A stretch of DNA of 51,351 nt from an uncultured Bacteroidales bacterium (GTDB lineage: Bacteria; Bacteroidota; Bacteroidia; Bacteroidales; UBA932): NCBI GenBank assembly GCA_944323845.1, contig CALUUA010000016.1, positions 1 through 51,351 of the forward strand. The letters run 5' to 3'. Below the pieces are notes generated by a model, which saw only the letters and a list, made by a program, of their open reading frames with translations, did no database searches and was not told the DNA's origin. Each line of letters starts with the position of its first letter. The first letter of the stretch is position 1. This document shows positions 17,180 to 26,107 of this stretch, one piece after another. Both the position numbers and the translations under genes were made by a program.

Positions 17180-18418
17180 TCAGTTTTCCGGTTTCTGGTA
17201 TCTTCTGATGGCCGGGACGACTTCGAGGTTGCTGATGCTTTCCCCGTCATTGACTATCAGTACGGGCACTTCCCCTTCCGCGAAGTGGAATTTCCTGTTG
17301 TTGTTGCTGTCCTTGTAGCCTATCTTGACGCATTCAGGCGGATCCGGAAGCTCGATTCCTCCGGATTGTGCGGCCTGTCTGTTGTAGACGAAGTCCTGGT
17401 CTATCATGATGATGTTCCCCAGATTCAGGTCGGTGATGCTCCCGAGCATGTTCATCTTGAATCCGGTGGCTATGACAGTGATGCTGATCTTGTCGCCGAC
17501 ATCGGGATTTTCGTCGAAGATTATCCCGCGCTTGAAGTTGTTCGCGTTTCCTGTGTATTCGTTTATTTTCGTGTTTATGGAATCGAGCTCCTTCATGAAC
17601 AGGCCTTTGTCGTTTTTCCCGACAGTTATGTTGATCAGTACGTTTTTCGCTGTCTTGAGGTCGAAATCATTCAGGAGAGGGGATTCCAGAGCCTCCTTGA
17701 TGGCGTCCTGGATTCTGTTCTCGCCTGTGCCGTGGCCGCAGCCCATCAGGGCCATGCCGCTGTTGCTCATCATGGTGCAGACATCCTGGAAGTCGACGTT
17801 TATGTAGCCGGGTTTGGTGATTATCTCTATGACGCCGCGCACGGCTGTGGCCAGCACTTCATCCACTTTCGGGAAGGCGTCGTGGATGAGAAGGTCGCCG
17901 TAGTAGTCGTAGAGTTTTTCGTTGTTTATGATCAGCAGGCTGTCCACGCATTTCTGCAGTTCGCGTATTCCGTCTATGGCTTTGGAGATGGCTTCATTCC
18001 CTTCCGTCAGGAACGGAAGCGTGACTACGGCCACAGTGAGTATCCCGTTTTTCTTGGCTATGTCGGCTATGACGGGGGCGGCTCCTGTGCCGGTGCCTCC
18101 TCCCATGCCTGCGGTGATGAAGAGCATCTTGGTGCCGGATTTCACTATGACATCGTTTATCCTGTCCTGGGCCTGCATTGCGGCATTCCTCCCTTTTACA
18201 GGGTCGCATCCCGCTCCCAGCCCGGCTCCGAGCTGGAGCCTGACAGGCACTTCGCTTTTTTTCAGAGCCTGCGAATCGGTGTTGCAGACGATGAAGTCGC
18301 AGCCCTGGATTTTCTGCCTGAACATGTAGTCCACTGCATTGCAGCCTCCTCCTCCTACTCCGATGACCTTGATTATGGAGTTCCCCGGCGACCAGTCTGC
18401 AGGTAATATATCGCTCAT
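17180..18418 (-). CDS. ftsZ: Cell division GTPase FtsZ
   Basis: This tubulin-like GTPase polymerises into the division ring. The nucleotide-binding G-rich loop VGGGGCN lies near residue 21, the tubulin signature GGGTGTG at 106-112, and the synergy-loop Asp region follows in the second half. Length is 412 residues. The C-terminal peptide reads EVVPAIRRYQ, the conserved tail that contacts FtsA, after a short linker. It is the last gene of the dcw cluster, 54 bases after ftsA. Confidence 0.97.
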   Translation of the reverse strand: MSDILPADWSPGNSIIKVIGVGGGGCNAVDYMFRQKIQGCDFIVCNTDSQALKKSEVPVRLQLGAGLGAGCDPVKGRNAAMQAQDRINDVIVKSGTKMLFITAGMGGGTGTGAAPVIADIAKKNGILTVAVVTLPFLTEGNEAISKAIDGIRELQKCVDSLLIINNEKLYDYYGDLLIHDAFPKVDEVLATAVRGVIEIITKPGYINVDFQDVCTMMSNSGMALMGCGHGTGENRIQDAIKEALESPLLNDFDLKTAKNVLINITVGKNDKGLFMKELDSINTKINEYTGNANNFKRGIIFDENPDVGDKISITVIATGFKMNMLGSITDLNLGNIIMIDQDFVYNRQAAQSGGIELPDPPECVKIGYKDSNNNRKFHFAEGEVPVLIVNDGESISNLEVVPAIRRYQKPEN

Positions 18419-18472
18419 ATCCGTTCTATATTAATGTGTTGAACATCTTTCTGTCTGTATTGCCGAGGCCGG

Positions 18473-19930
18473 CTATACTCTGTTGTCTTCATCGAACAGC
18501 GTGTGGCATACCTCGTTTATCTTGGCCCAGATGACGCGCCTTTTTTTCTTTACAGGCGGTTTCCCGTCCACATTGCCGGCAGGCACTTCCTCGATGGCAC
18601 CTTCAGGGAAGATTTCAGGTTCTATGACAGGTGTTTCCGCGCCGGCATTGCCGGATGCTTCCGGCATCTTCCTTTCCTGTGCTTCCTCTGTTCCGGTTCC
18701 GGAAAATGTGACGGAGTCCCCGATATTTACAGTCGTTTCGCCCATGGCGCAGTCAGGTACCCTGTCGGCCTTTGCGGCCAGAAGCAGGCCGAGACATACG
18801 GCGGCTCCCGTTTCCCTGATGGAGTCGTATCCGCTGTGGGATACCAGCTGGAATTTCGGATAGCCGTGTCTGACATTGTAGCCGGACACTTCCTTGATGT
18901 AGTTGGCGCAGTTCGTCAGGTTCGCCCCTCCTCCGGTCAGGACGATTCCGCAGCGCAGATTGGAGGCCATCCCGCTCTGTTCTATCTCGTAGAGCATGGC
19001 ATCCACGATTTCCTTTACCCGGCAGGTGATGATTTCAGACAGATACCTTACAGGCAGGTGCTTGTTCGGCACGGTGTCGTTCCCGCTGTTGATCTGTATG
19101 ACCTTTTCGCTGAGTGTCTGGAGCTTGTCGGGCATGCAGGCTCCGAAAGCCAGTTTTATGTTCTCTGCAAGCGAGCTTGAAATCATGCTTTCGTTCATGA
19201 TGTCCGTCGTGACTGATATGCCTCCGAACGGAATGGCTGCATAGTGGCGCATGATGCTCCCGAAGTAGATGGTGACCGATGTGGCTCCGCCTCCGAAGTC
19301 AATCATGGCGACTCCGCTTTCCATCTCCGACGGGGTCAGTACGGCCTTGGCCAGTATGTCCGGCGTGAAGTATTTTTTCGCCACCCCGATTTTCAGCTTG
19401 TTGAATGCCACGTCCAGAGCCTTCAGCGCGCTTTTCTTGCCGATGAATATCTTGAAGTTCCCTTCCAGTTCATCGCTCGGCATCCCCACGATCTGGCTTT
19501 CCACATATTGGAAATCTTCGCCGGTGGAGAACGACTGGGCGACGGCTCCGAACAGGACTTCCTTGTCCGGATTCGTCAGAGGATAATTGTAGAGCGCTTC
19601 GTTCTTGAGGGCGTCCACGTCTTCTTCGGAGATGCATTCCTCGTCCGTCAGTTCCATTCTGGCAGGTCTGGACACCTGACGCACCTGATATTTCGGCAGG
19701 CCGATGACAGCTTGCGTGATTTTTATGTTCAGTTCCTGCTCAGCATCACGGATCAGGGTTTCCAGAGGCTCTGTCACCAGTTTGGAATTGAAGACATAGC
19801 TGTTCCTGATTCCTTTGGACGGGGTTTCCTTGTAGTAAACCACCTGTATGTCGTCCCCGTTGACCTTGGCCACCAGCAGGGCCACTTTGTATGACCCCAG
19901 GTCGATGGCCACTATGTATTTCTCGTCCAT
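18473..19930 (-). CDS. ftsA: Cell division actin-like protein FtsA
   Basis: This actin-family ATPase tethers FtsZ to the membrane. It starts MDEKYIVAIDLGSYKVALL with the phosphate-1 motif. The SHS2 1C domain lies near residues 85-165, and phosphate-2 (AMIDFGGGATSVTIY) and adenosine (GIVLTGGGANL) motifs follow. At 485 residues it is longer than E. coli FtsA because of an acidic, low-complexity linker (about 405-460) before the C-terminal amphipathic helix KKKRRVIWAKINEV, the membrane-targeting segment. It begins 15 bases after ftsQ. Confidence 0.95.
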   Translation of the reverse strand: MDEKYIVAIDLGSYKVALLVAKVNGDDIQVVYYKETPSKGIRNSYVFNSKLVTEPLETLIRDAEQELNIKITQAVIGLPKYQVRQVSRPARMELTDEECISEEDVDALKNEALYNYPLTNPDKEVLFGAVAQSFSTGEDFQYVESQIVGMPSDELEGNFKIFIGKKSALKALDVAFNKLKIGVAKKYFTPDILAKAVLTPSEMESGVAMIDFGGGATSVTIYFGSIMRHYAAIPFGGISVTTDIMNESMISSSLAENIKLAFGACMPDKLQTLSEKVIQINSGNDTVPNKHLPVRYLSEIITCRVKEIVDAMLYEIEQSGMASNLRCGIVLTGGGANLTNCANYIKEVSGYNVRHGYPKFQLVSHSGYDSIRETGAAVCLGLLLAAKADRVPDCAMGETTVNIGDSVTFSGTGTEEAQERKMPEASGNAGAETPVIEPEIFPEGAIEEVPAGNVDGKPPVKKKRRVIWAKINEVCHTLFDEDNRV

Positions 19931-19945
19931 ATCGTTATGTTTTAT

Positions 19946-20734
19946 CTATTTGCAAATGATCTGTCCTTCGTATCTGACATCCACGCTGCCGTAGCGGTCT
20001 TTCCCCGCGACAGGCAATATGGTGCCGTAGTAGCATTCCATCAGGCCGAATTTCTCTTCCGTCCTTTCCGGCTTCCCGAAGATGAATCTTTCCCGGCCTT
20101 CGCGCGGTATCAGGACCAGGTCCCCGTTTTCCCGTACGTTGATCTGGACTATGTTCCTGTCCCATCCCTTGTGCTCCGACATGTATCCGACCAGATCCGT
20201 CATCTGTCCGAGCCATGCCCTTTCCTTTTCGGATACCGGTTTTCCCTGCCTGCTGCTGTCGAGCCTTAGCGGGATGTGTCCGTCAATCACCACCACGTAG
20301 CCTGATCTCCCCGGCCTGACGGGAAAGATGTAGCCTTCTTCATCGGCATAGAATCCGGCTCCGTCTTTCTGGAACCTCATGAATGGTTTTCTCTGCGTGA
20401 TGTCGATGTGCAGTATGCCGTCCCGTGTGCAATATGCCTCGCTTTTGAGGATTGCGCTTCTGGAGTCGAGCATCGTTTCCATCTTTTTCAGGTCGAGGTT
20501 GCCGATAGGGACTCCCGCTGTCTGTCCGTAGCCTTCGGAAAGATACTCCAGCACATCCTGCTCCGAGACGAACCCGCATTCGGCGCTGTCCAGAACCGTT
20601 ATTTCCGTCCCCGTGCATGTCATCCTGTCCCTGACAGCCCCGCTTACGCCCATGGAGACGGCCAGACACAGGATTATCGCACCGAGGACGCAGGCCCTGA
20701 TGATATCCTTCAGTATTTTTCCCGAAACGCTCAT
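19946..20734 (-). CDS. ftsQ: Cell division protein FtsQ
   Basis: This bitopic membrane protein of 262 residues has one transmembrane helix at about 13-33 (IRACVLGAIILCLAVSMGVS). A POTRA domain follows (EITVLDSAECGFVSEQDVLEYL) and then the FtsQ beta domain. It links the Z-ring to FtsL and the septal synthase FtsWI. Overall identity to model FtsQ is low, as is usual in this phylum; the call rests on topology and position between murC and ftsA. Its start overlaps the murC stop by 4 bases. Confidence 0.88.
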   Translation of the reverse strand: MSVSGKILKDIIRACVLGAIILCLAVSMGVSGAVRDRMTCTGTEITVLDSAECGFVSEQDVLEYLSEGYGQTAGVPIGNLDLKKMETMLDSRSAILKSEAYCTRDGILHIDITQRKPFMRFQKDGAGFYADEEGYIFPVRPGRSGYVVVIDGHIPLRLDSSRQGKPVSEKERAWLGQMTDLVGYMSEHKGWDRNIVQINVRENGDLVLIPREGRERFIFGKPERTEEKFGLMECYYGTILPVAGKDRYGSVDVRYEGQIICK

Positions 20735-22095
20735 TTCCCGTATCTTCTTTCCATCATTCCGGTGACAGGTCCGATGAACCTGTCAATGTTTCCGGCCCCG
20801 AATGTCGCTATTATGTCGATGTCTTCCTTTTCCAATGTATCCATCAGTTCCTCTTTCCGTATCAGCGCCTTTTCTGCGGAGCGTACCTTGTCGAAGATGA
20901 TCTCCGATGTCACTCCAGGTATCGGTTCTTCGCGTGCCGGATAGATGTCGAGCAATATAAGCCTGTCGGCCTGATCGAGGGCGGCTGCAAATTCTGCGGC
21001 GAAGTCCCTTGTCCTCGTGTAAAGATGAGGCTGGAACACTGCGGTGAGTTTTCTGCCCGGGAAGATGTCCCTGATGGAACTTATCGCAGCGGCGATTTCG
21101 GCCGGATGATGGGCGTAGTCGTCGATGTATGCATGTCCCGGCCTGTTGTAGTGTATGTCGAAACGTCTTCTGACGCCGGAGAAGGTGCCGAGAGCCTCCC
21201 TTATCTTTTCAGGTGCCAGACCATAGGTCAGGGCAATGGCTGACGCCGCTATCCCGTTTTCCACGTTCACCCAGCCCGGAATGCCTGTCCGGCAATCGGC
21301 GACGGTGCCGCCCGGGTGTATCAGATCGAAGGTGAAATATCCGCATCCGTCTTTTCTTATCCTTTCTGCATGGAAGTCTGCCCTGATGTCGTCGAAGGAA
21401 TAGGTCATGATCCGCGCCCCGGTATCTTCCGGACCGATTTCGAGCCCGTATTTCTTTATGACCGTGCCGCTGACCTGAGAAGCGAAGGCCCTGAAGGCCT
21501 CCTTGACATGCGTCAGGTCGGAGTATATGTCCAGATGGTCCGCATCCATTGCCGTGATAACGGCAATTTCAGGATGAAGCTGCAGGAAGGACCGGTCGAA
21601 CTCATCGGCTTCAGCCACCACTACATCGTTTCCGGAAGTCATGAGATTGCTTCCGGTATTTTTCGATATTCCTCCAAGGAAGGCGGAACAGCCCTCTCCG
21701 CTGCTGTCGAATATATGCGCGAGGAGTGTGCTTGTGGTGGTCTTTCCGTGGGTTCCTGCTACGGCCAGACATCTCTGTCCGTCCGTGATTTCTCCGAGTA
21801 CCATGGATCTTTTGAGAACCTTGTATCCGTGTTCGCGGACATGGACAAGTTCTCCCATGTCATGCGGAATGGCCGGGGTGTAGATCACCAGCGTGTCGGA
21901 TGCATCGGCAGGAATGTATTCCGTATTATCCTCGTAATGGACAGGTATGCCTTCCTTTTCCAGCTCGGCCGTCAGCTCGGAAGGCGTCCGGTCGTAGCCG
22001 GAGACATTGTATCCCTTGAACTTGAAATATCTGGCTATGGCGCTCATGCCTATGCCGCCTATGCCGATGAAATATATGTTCCTGTATTTTCCCAT
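20731..22095 (-). CDS. murC: UDP-N-acetylmuramate--L-alanine ligase
   Basis: This enzyme adds the first amino acid of the peptidoglycan stem. It begins MGKYRNIYFIGIGGIGMSA with the Rossmann nucleotide-binding loop and has the ATP-binding P-loop GTHGKTTT (114-121), the Mur-family Glu/His region EADEFDRSF, and the ATP-contact region near YIDDYAHHP. Length is 454 residues. The open frame extends to 22584 inside murG in another frame, but that extension is not protein-like and the start at 22095 fits the family. It overlaps ftsQ by 4 bases. Confidence 0.97.
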   Translation of the reverse strand: MGKYRNIYFIGIGGIGMSAIARYFKFKGYNVSGYDRTPSELTAELEKEGIPVHYEDNTEYIPADASDTLVIYTPAIPHDMGELVHVREHGYKVLKRSMVLGEITDGQRCLAVAGTHGKTTTSTLLAHIFDSSGEGCSAFLGGISKNTGSNLMTSGNDVVVAEADEFDRSFLQLHPEIAVITAMDADHLDIYSDLTHVKEAFRAFASQVSGTVIKKYGLEIGPEDTGARIMTYSFDDIRADFHAERIRKDGCGYFTFDLIHPGGTVADCRTGIPGWVNVENGIAASAIALTYGLAPEKIREALGTFSGVRRRFDIHYNRPGHAYIDDYAHHPAEIAAAISSIRDIFPGRKLTAVFQPHLYTRTRDFAAEFAAALDQADRLILLDIYPAREEPIPGVTSEIIFDKVRSAEKALIRKEELMDTLEKEDIDIIATFGAGNIDRFIGPVTGMMERRYGK

Positions 22096-22103
22096 GATTG
22101 CCG

Positions 22104-23222
22104 TTATCGTGTCACGAGTGAATAGATTTCCTGTGCTATCCTGTCGGCGGCGTCCCTGCGGGCCATCGCCAGTATGTTTTTCTCCATCTGCCTGCATTTG
22201 TCCGCGTTTGCGAGCAGGCTGCAGGCGGAGGACATCAGTCTTTCCGGAGCTTCCGCATCCGTCACCATCATGGCAGCGTCTTTCTGCACCAGAGCCATGG
22301 CGTTGTGCGTCTGGTGGTCTTCGGCCACGTTCGGGGACGGCACGAATATGACGGCCTTTCCCGCTGCGGCGAGTTCCGACACGGAGCTGGCTCCGGATCT
22401 GGAAATCACCACGTCCGCCAGAGCGTAGGCCAGATCCATCCTTTTTATGAAGTCGTAGTAGCGTATCCCTTTCATTTTGTCTCCGGCTTCCGAGGCGAAT
22501 CTGCTGACGCTGTCCGAATAGTATTTCCCGCATTGCCACAGCACTTCCGCGTCCTCTCCTCCCGGGCGGCCTTCGCTGATCCATTTCATTACGGATTCGT
22601 TCAGGGTCCGGCTTCCGAGGCTTCCGCCGACTATGAAAATATGTTTCCTGTCAGGGTCGAGCCCGTAATATCCGGCAGCTTCCTTTTTCATTTCCCGTGT
22701 CCCCGGGACGATTTCCCTGCGTATCGGGTTTCCGGTCATCACTATTTTTCCGGCAGGAAAGAATCTCTGCATGCCTTCGTAGGCCACGCATATCTTGTCG
22801 ACACGTTTTCCGAGAATCTTGTTGGTCAGGCCGGCGAATCCGTTCTGCTCCTGAATCAGGGTAGGGATTCCTTTACCGCAGGCGCTCCACAGCAGAGGTG
22901 CGCTGGCGTAGCCTCCGACTCCTATGGCTATGTCGGGACGGAATCCGTCTATTATTTTCCCTGCCATCTTCAGGCTTCTGATGACCTTGAACGGAAGGGC
23001 GAGGTTCGACAGGGAAAGGCTCCGCTGAAGTCCGGCCACAGGCAGGCCCACGATGCGGTAGCCGGCTGCCGGTACTTTTTCCATCTCCATTCTTCCTTCC
23101 GCTCCCACGAACAGGATTTCGGTTTCCGGATTCATTTCCTTGAGCTTGTCCGCAATGGACAGGGCAGGGAAGATGTGGCCTCCCGTCCCGCCTCCGCTTA
23201 TTATGACTTTCAACGCTTTCAT
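22104..23222 (-). CDS. murG: Lipid II synthase (UDP-GlcNAc transferase) MurG
   Basis: This GT28 glycosyltransferase adds GlcNAc to lipid I at the inner face of the membrane. The N-terminal loop GGTGGH (11-16) and the donor-binding region SRSGASSVSELAAAGKAVIFVPSP, near residue 265 onward, are both typical. Length is 372 residues, normal for the family. It lies 15 bases downstream of ftsW and 8 upstream of murC. Confidence 0.96.
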   Translation of the reverse strand: MKALKVIISGGGTGGHIFPALSIADKLKEMNPETEILFVGAEGRMEMEKVPAAGYRIVGLPVAGLQRSLSLSNLALPFKVIRSLKMAGKIIDGFRPDIAIGVGGYASAPLLWSACGKGIPTLIQEQNGFAGLTNKILGKRVDKICVAYEGMQRFFPAGKIVMTGNPIRREIVPGTREMKKEAAGYYGLDPDRKHIFIVGGSLGSRTLNESVMKWISEGRPGGEDAEVLWQCGKYYSDSVSRFASEAGDKMKGIRYYDFIKRMDLAYALADVVISRSGASSVSELAAAGKAVIFVPSPNVAEDHQTHNAMALVQKDAAMMVTDAEAPERLMSSACSLLANADKCRQMEKNILAMARRDAADRIAQEIYSLVTR

Positions 23223-23237
23223 TGGTGCTCTATGTTT

Positions 23238-24668
23238 TTATTCCCTGACATCATTGTATTTGACATCATTGTCCCGGTCATCGGGACAACTGTCCTCGTG
23301 TATGGCTTCGGCTCCGGTTTCCTGCATTTCGGCGATTCTGGCGTCCATCTTCTTCTTGGCCATCTTGCTGATTGACAGCAGGACTCCGAAGGCTACGCTG
23401 AAACTCAGGAAAGAGCTGCTTCCGTGGCTGATAAGCGGCAGAGTCTGTCCTGTGAGCGGTCCGATATTCACGTTCACCATGATGTGCATGAATGCCTGAC
23501 CTGTGATCAGAAGGCAGAGTCCGGCCACCGACAGTCTGGCGAAATCGGTGTCGCACAGCCTGACTATGGTGCAGCCGCGCGCCAGCAGACTCAGATACAG
23601 AACCATGATGATGATGCCTCCGATGAGCCCGTACTCTTCGATGATGAACGAATAGATGTAGTCGCTGAAGATGGCGTACACCGAATATTTCTGGGTGCTG
23701 TTCCCGGGTCCCTTGCCGAAGATGCCACCTTCCTTTATGGCCAGTTTCGCGCTTTCCGGCTGTCTGATCCTGTCTATGGCCTCCTTGTATTCATCGCTCC
23801 ATTCGTGGGTTTCTCCCCGGAGTTCTTCTATCGCCGCTGTCCTGTTTTCTTCCTCGATGAGCCTGTACTCCCTGCTGAGGGTCATTCTGTCTACGGCCAC
23901 GGCGATTCTCGGCATGAATTTCCCTTCTGTCGCCACGTGTATTCCTGCGAAGAGCCCTATGATGCAGACTCCTATGGCCACGGCTCCGAATATCTCCCGT
24001 TTCGGCATGCCCCCCAGGAACAGCATGATGAACATTATCAGTCCTGTGAACAGTGTGCTGGAGATTCCACCCTTGAACATCCCGACGGCAGTAATCATGA
24101 CTGGCAGGTAGATATACATGATTCTCAGGGACGCAGGTCTGGACAGGAATTCCAGTTTCGGAGAGAGTACGGCCAGAGCCTTGGGCAGTCTGAAGGCATT
24201 GTTGTGGTACGAGTCTATGGCCCATGCCAGATACATGACCATCGCCACCTTTATCACTTCGAAAATGTAGACCTGCTGGCCGGCTATGAGCAGCGCCCTT
24301 GTCGCCCCGTTTACCGTGATGGCTCCTATGCCGGCGATCAGGCAGAACAGCAGGACGGCCGATACCAGAAAGCCGATTCTGGCCCCCAGCCGTATGATGC
24401 TTATGTTCCGGAAGTTGTATATCGCTATGATGATAAGCATTCCGGCGCATGCAAGCCAGAACTGGGAGAAGAATATGTCCAGCCTCGATGTGTCGCCTCT
24501 GGCCAGTCCGGATGCAGAGCCGAAAATGGTTATGAGCGATATGATGACCAGCAGCATGACTATCATCCATATCACCTTGTCACCCTTGAAGTTGTCGAAG
24601 AAACTCCAGAATTTCCGTTTTACCCTGTCCGTTCCGGACATTCCTATGTCTGTCCTGTCTTCCGTCAT
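23238..24668 (-). CDS. ftsW: Septal peptidoglycan polymerase FtsW (SEDS family)
   Basis: This multi-pass membrane glycosyltransferase polymerises lipid II with its partner FtsI. After a 35-residue cytoplasmic tail it has about ten hydrophobic segments. The SEDS signature appears as GPLTGQTLPLISHGSSSFL near residue 395. At 476 residues it is longer than E. coli FtsW, mostly in an extended charged periplasmic loop (about 235-285). The N-terminal tail carries EDRTDIG, also found at the very start of FtsI in this cluster. Confidence 0.95.
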   Translation of the reverse strand: MTEDRTDIGMSGTDRVKRKFWSFFDNFKGDKVIWMIVMLLVIISLITIFGSASGLARGDTSRLDIFFSQFWLACAGMLIIIAIYNFRNISIIRLGARIGFLVSAVLLFCLIAGIGAITVNGATRALLIAGQQVYIFEVIKVAMVMYLAWAIDSYHNNAFRLPKALAVLSPKLEFLSRPASLRIMYIYLPVMITAVGMFKGGISSTLFTGLIMFIMLFLGGMPKREIFGAVAIGVCIIGLFAGIHVATEGKFMPRIAVAVDRMTLSREYRLIEEENRTAAIEELRGETHEWSDEYKEAIDRIRQPESAKLAIKEGGIFGKGPGNSTQKYSVYAIFSDYIYSFIIEEYGLIGGIIIMVLYLSLLARGCTIVRLCDTDFARLSVAGLCLLITGQAFMHIMVNVNIGPLTGQTLPLISHGSSSFLSFSVAFGVLLSISKMAKKKMDARIAEMQETGAEAIHEDSCPDDRDNDVKYNDVRE

Positions 24669-24705
24669 GATGGCTCCTGTCTATGGTTCCGATGCCTTTC
24701 TTCAG

Positions 24706-26040
24706 TTACAGATTCCTGACAGCCTCCTTGAACTTCCTGCCCCTGTCTTCATAATTCCTGAACAGGTCGAAACTGGCGCAGCATGGGGAAAGCAGCACCA
24801 CATCGCCCGGCGCGGCAAGCCTGCTGGCGAGCTTCACTGCGTCGTCTGCCGAAGTCACATCGTGCATCCGAGGCACTATCGGGCCGAAGGCTTCGTGTAT
24901 CTTCGCGTTGTCCAGTCCCATGCAGATGATGGCCTTTACTTTTTCCCGGGCCAGTTCCAGCAGGGGAGTGTAGTCATTTCCCTTGTCGGTGCCTCCGACT
25001 ATCCATACTACCGGTCTGGTCTGGCATTCGAGCGCGTACCAGGCGGCATCCACATTCGTGGCCTTGGAGTCGTTTATGTAAAGCACATCGCCTACGCTGA
25101 GCACCTTCTCCAGCCTGTGTTCTACGGCTTGGAACGATGAAAGCGCCTCACGTATGGTCTCGTTGTCTATGTTCATCACCTTGCCGGCTATGGCTGCCGC
25201 CATGGAGTTGTAGACATTGTGTTTTCCGCCTAAAGCCAGTTCCTGAAGGAACATGTCGTATTCGCTGTCCTCGTATCTGACTATCATCTTTTCGTCCCTG
25301 ACGAAGGCTCCCTGCTTTACTTCCCCTTTCTGCGTGAAAGGCAGCATCTTGGCTTTCATCACTATCCTGTCCAGATGGCTGATGGTGATTTCATCGTCGG
25401 AACAGAAGATGAAGCAGTCGTCTTCCGCCATGTTTCTGGTGATGCGGAACTTGGCCTTGACATAGTTTTCCAGCTTGTGGCCGTACCTGTCGAGGTGGTC
25501 CGGCGTGATGTTCGTGATGATGGCTATGTCCGCCTTGAAATCATACATGTTGTCCAGCTGGAAACTGCTGAGCTCCAACACGTAGATGTCGAAATTTTCT
25601 GTAGCCACCTGCATTGCGTAGCTCTTTCCTATGTTGCCGCCGAGCCCCACGTTCAGCCCGGCATTCTTAAGAAGATAGTATATCAGGGATGTGGTGGTAG
25701 TCTTTCCGTTGCTTCCCGTGATACATATCTTTTTGGCCTTGTCGTACCGGCCTGCAAATTCTATTTCGGATATTATTCCTATGCCTGCGGCGGCGATTTT
25801 CTCCACCATAGGCGCAGTAGACGGGATTCCGGGGCTCTTGATGACCTCGTCTGCGTTCAGTATCAACGATTCAGTATGTTGTCCGGATTCGTATGGGATG
25901 CCCCATTTCCTGAGCACATCCTCATATTCCCCGCCGATTTTCCCTTTGTCCGACAGGAAGACATCGAAACCTTTCACTTTGGCCAGGACAGCCGCTCCTA
26001 CTCCGCTTTCGCCCCCTCCCAATACCACGATTCTTTTCAT
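24706..26040 (-). CDS. murD: UDP-N-acetylmuramoyl-L-alanine--D-glutamate ligase
   Basis: This enzyme adds D-glutamate to the stem peptide. The N-terminal Rossmann loop is VLGGGESGVGAA, the P-loop GSNGKTTT (109-116), and the central Mur motif TPDHLDRYGH is present. A C-terminal ligase domain starts near ALSSFQAVEHRLE. Length is 444 residues, normal. It sits between mraY (67-base gap upstream) and ftsW (37-base gap downstream). Confidence 0.96.
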   Translation of the reverse strand: MKRIVVLGGGESGVGAAVLAKVKGFDVFLSDKGKIGGEYEDVLRKWGIPYESGQHTESLILNADEVIKSPGIPSTAPMVEKIAAAGIGIISEIEFAGRYDKAKKICITGSNGKTTTTSLIYYLLKNAGLNVGLGGNIGKSYAMQVATENFDIYVLELSSFQLDNMYDFKADIAIITNITPDHLDRYGHKLENYVKAKFRITRNMAEDDCFIFCSDDEITISHLDRIVMKAKMLPFTQKGEVKQGAFVRDEKMIVRYEDSEYDMFLQELALGGKHNVYNSMAAAIAGKVMNIDNETIREALSSFQAVEHRLEKVLSVGDVLYINDSKATNVDAAWYALECQTRPVVWIVGGTDKGNDYTPLLELAREKVKAIICMGLDNAKIHEAFGPIVPRMHDVTSADDAVKLASRLAAPGDVVLLSPCCASFDLFRNYEDRGRKFKEAVRNL

Positions 26041-26107
26041 ATCATCCGTTTTTTATATTTAACGTCAGTTTACTCAGTACCAGAGACTTCGTCGAACTCA
26101 CGTTACA

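Noticed and set aside
17177..18406. 409-residue plus-strand frame across ftsZ
   Set aside because: It is an antisense shadow of ftsZ with a skewed, Val- and Asp-rich composition.
22096..22584. N-terminal extension of murC to 617 residues
   Set aside because: The added 163 residues are Arg/Gly-rich, lie inside murG in another frame and have no counterpart in MurC proteins.
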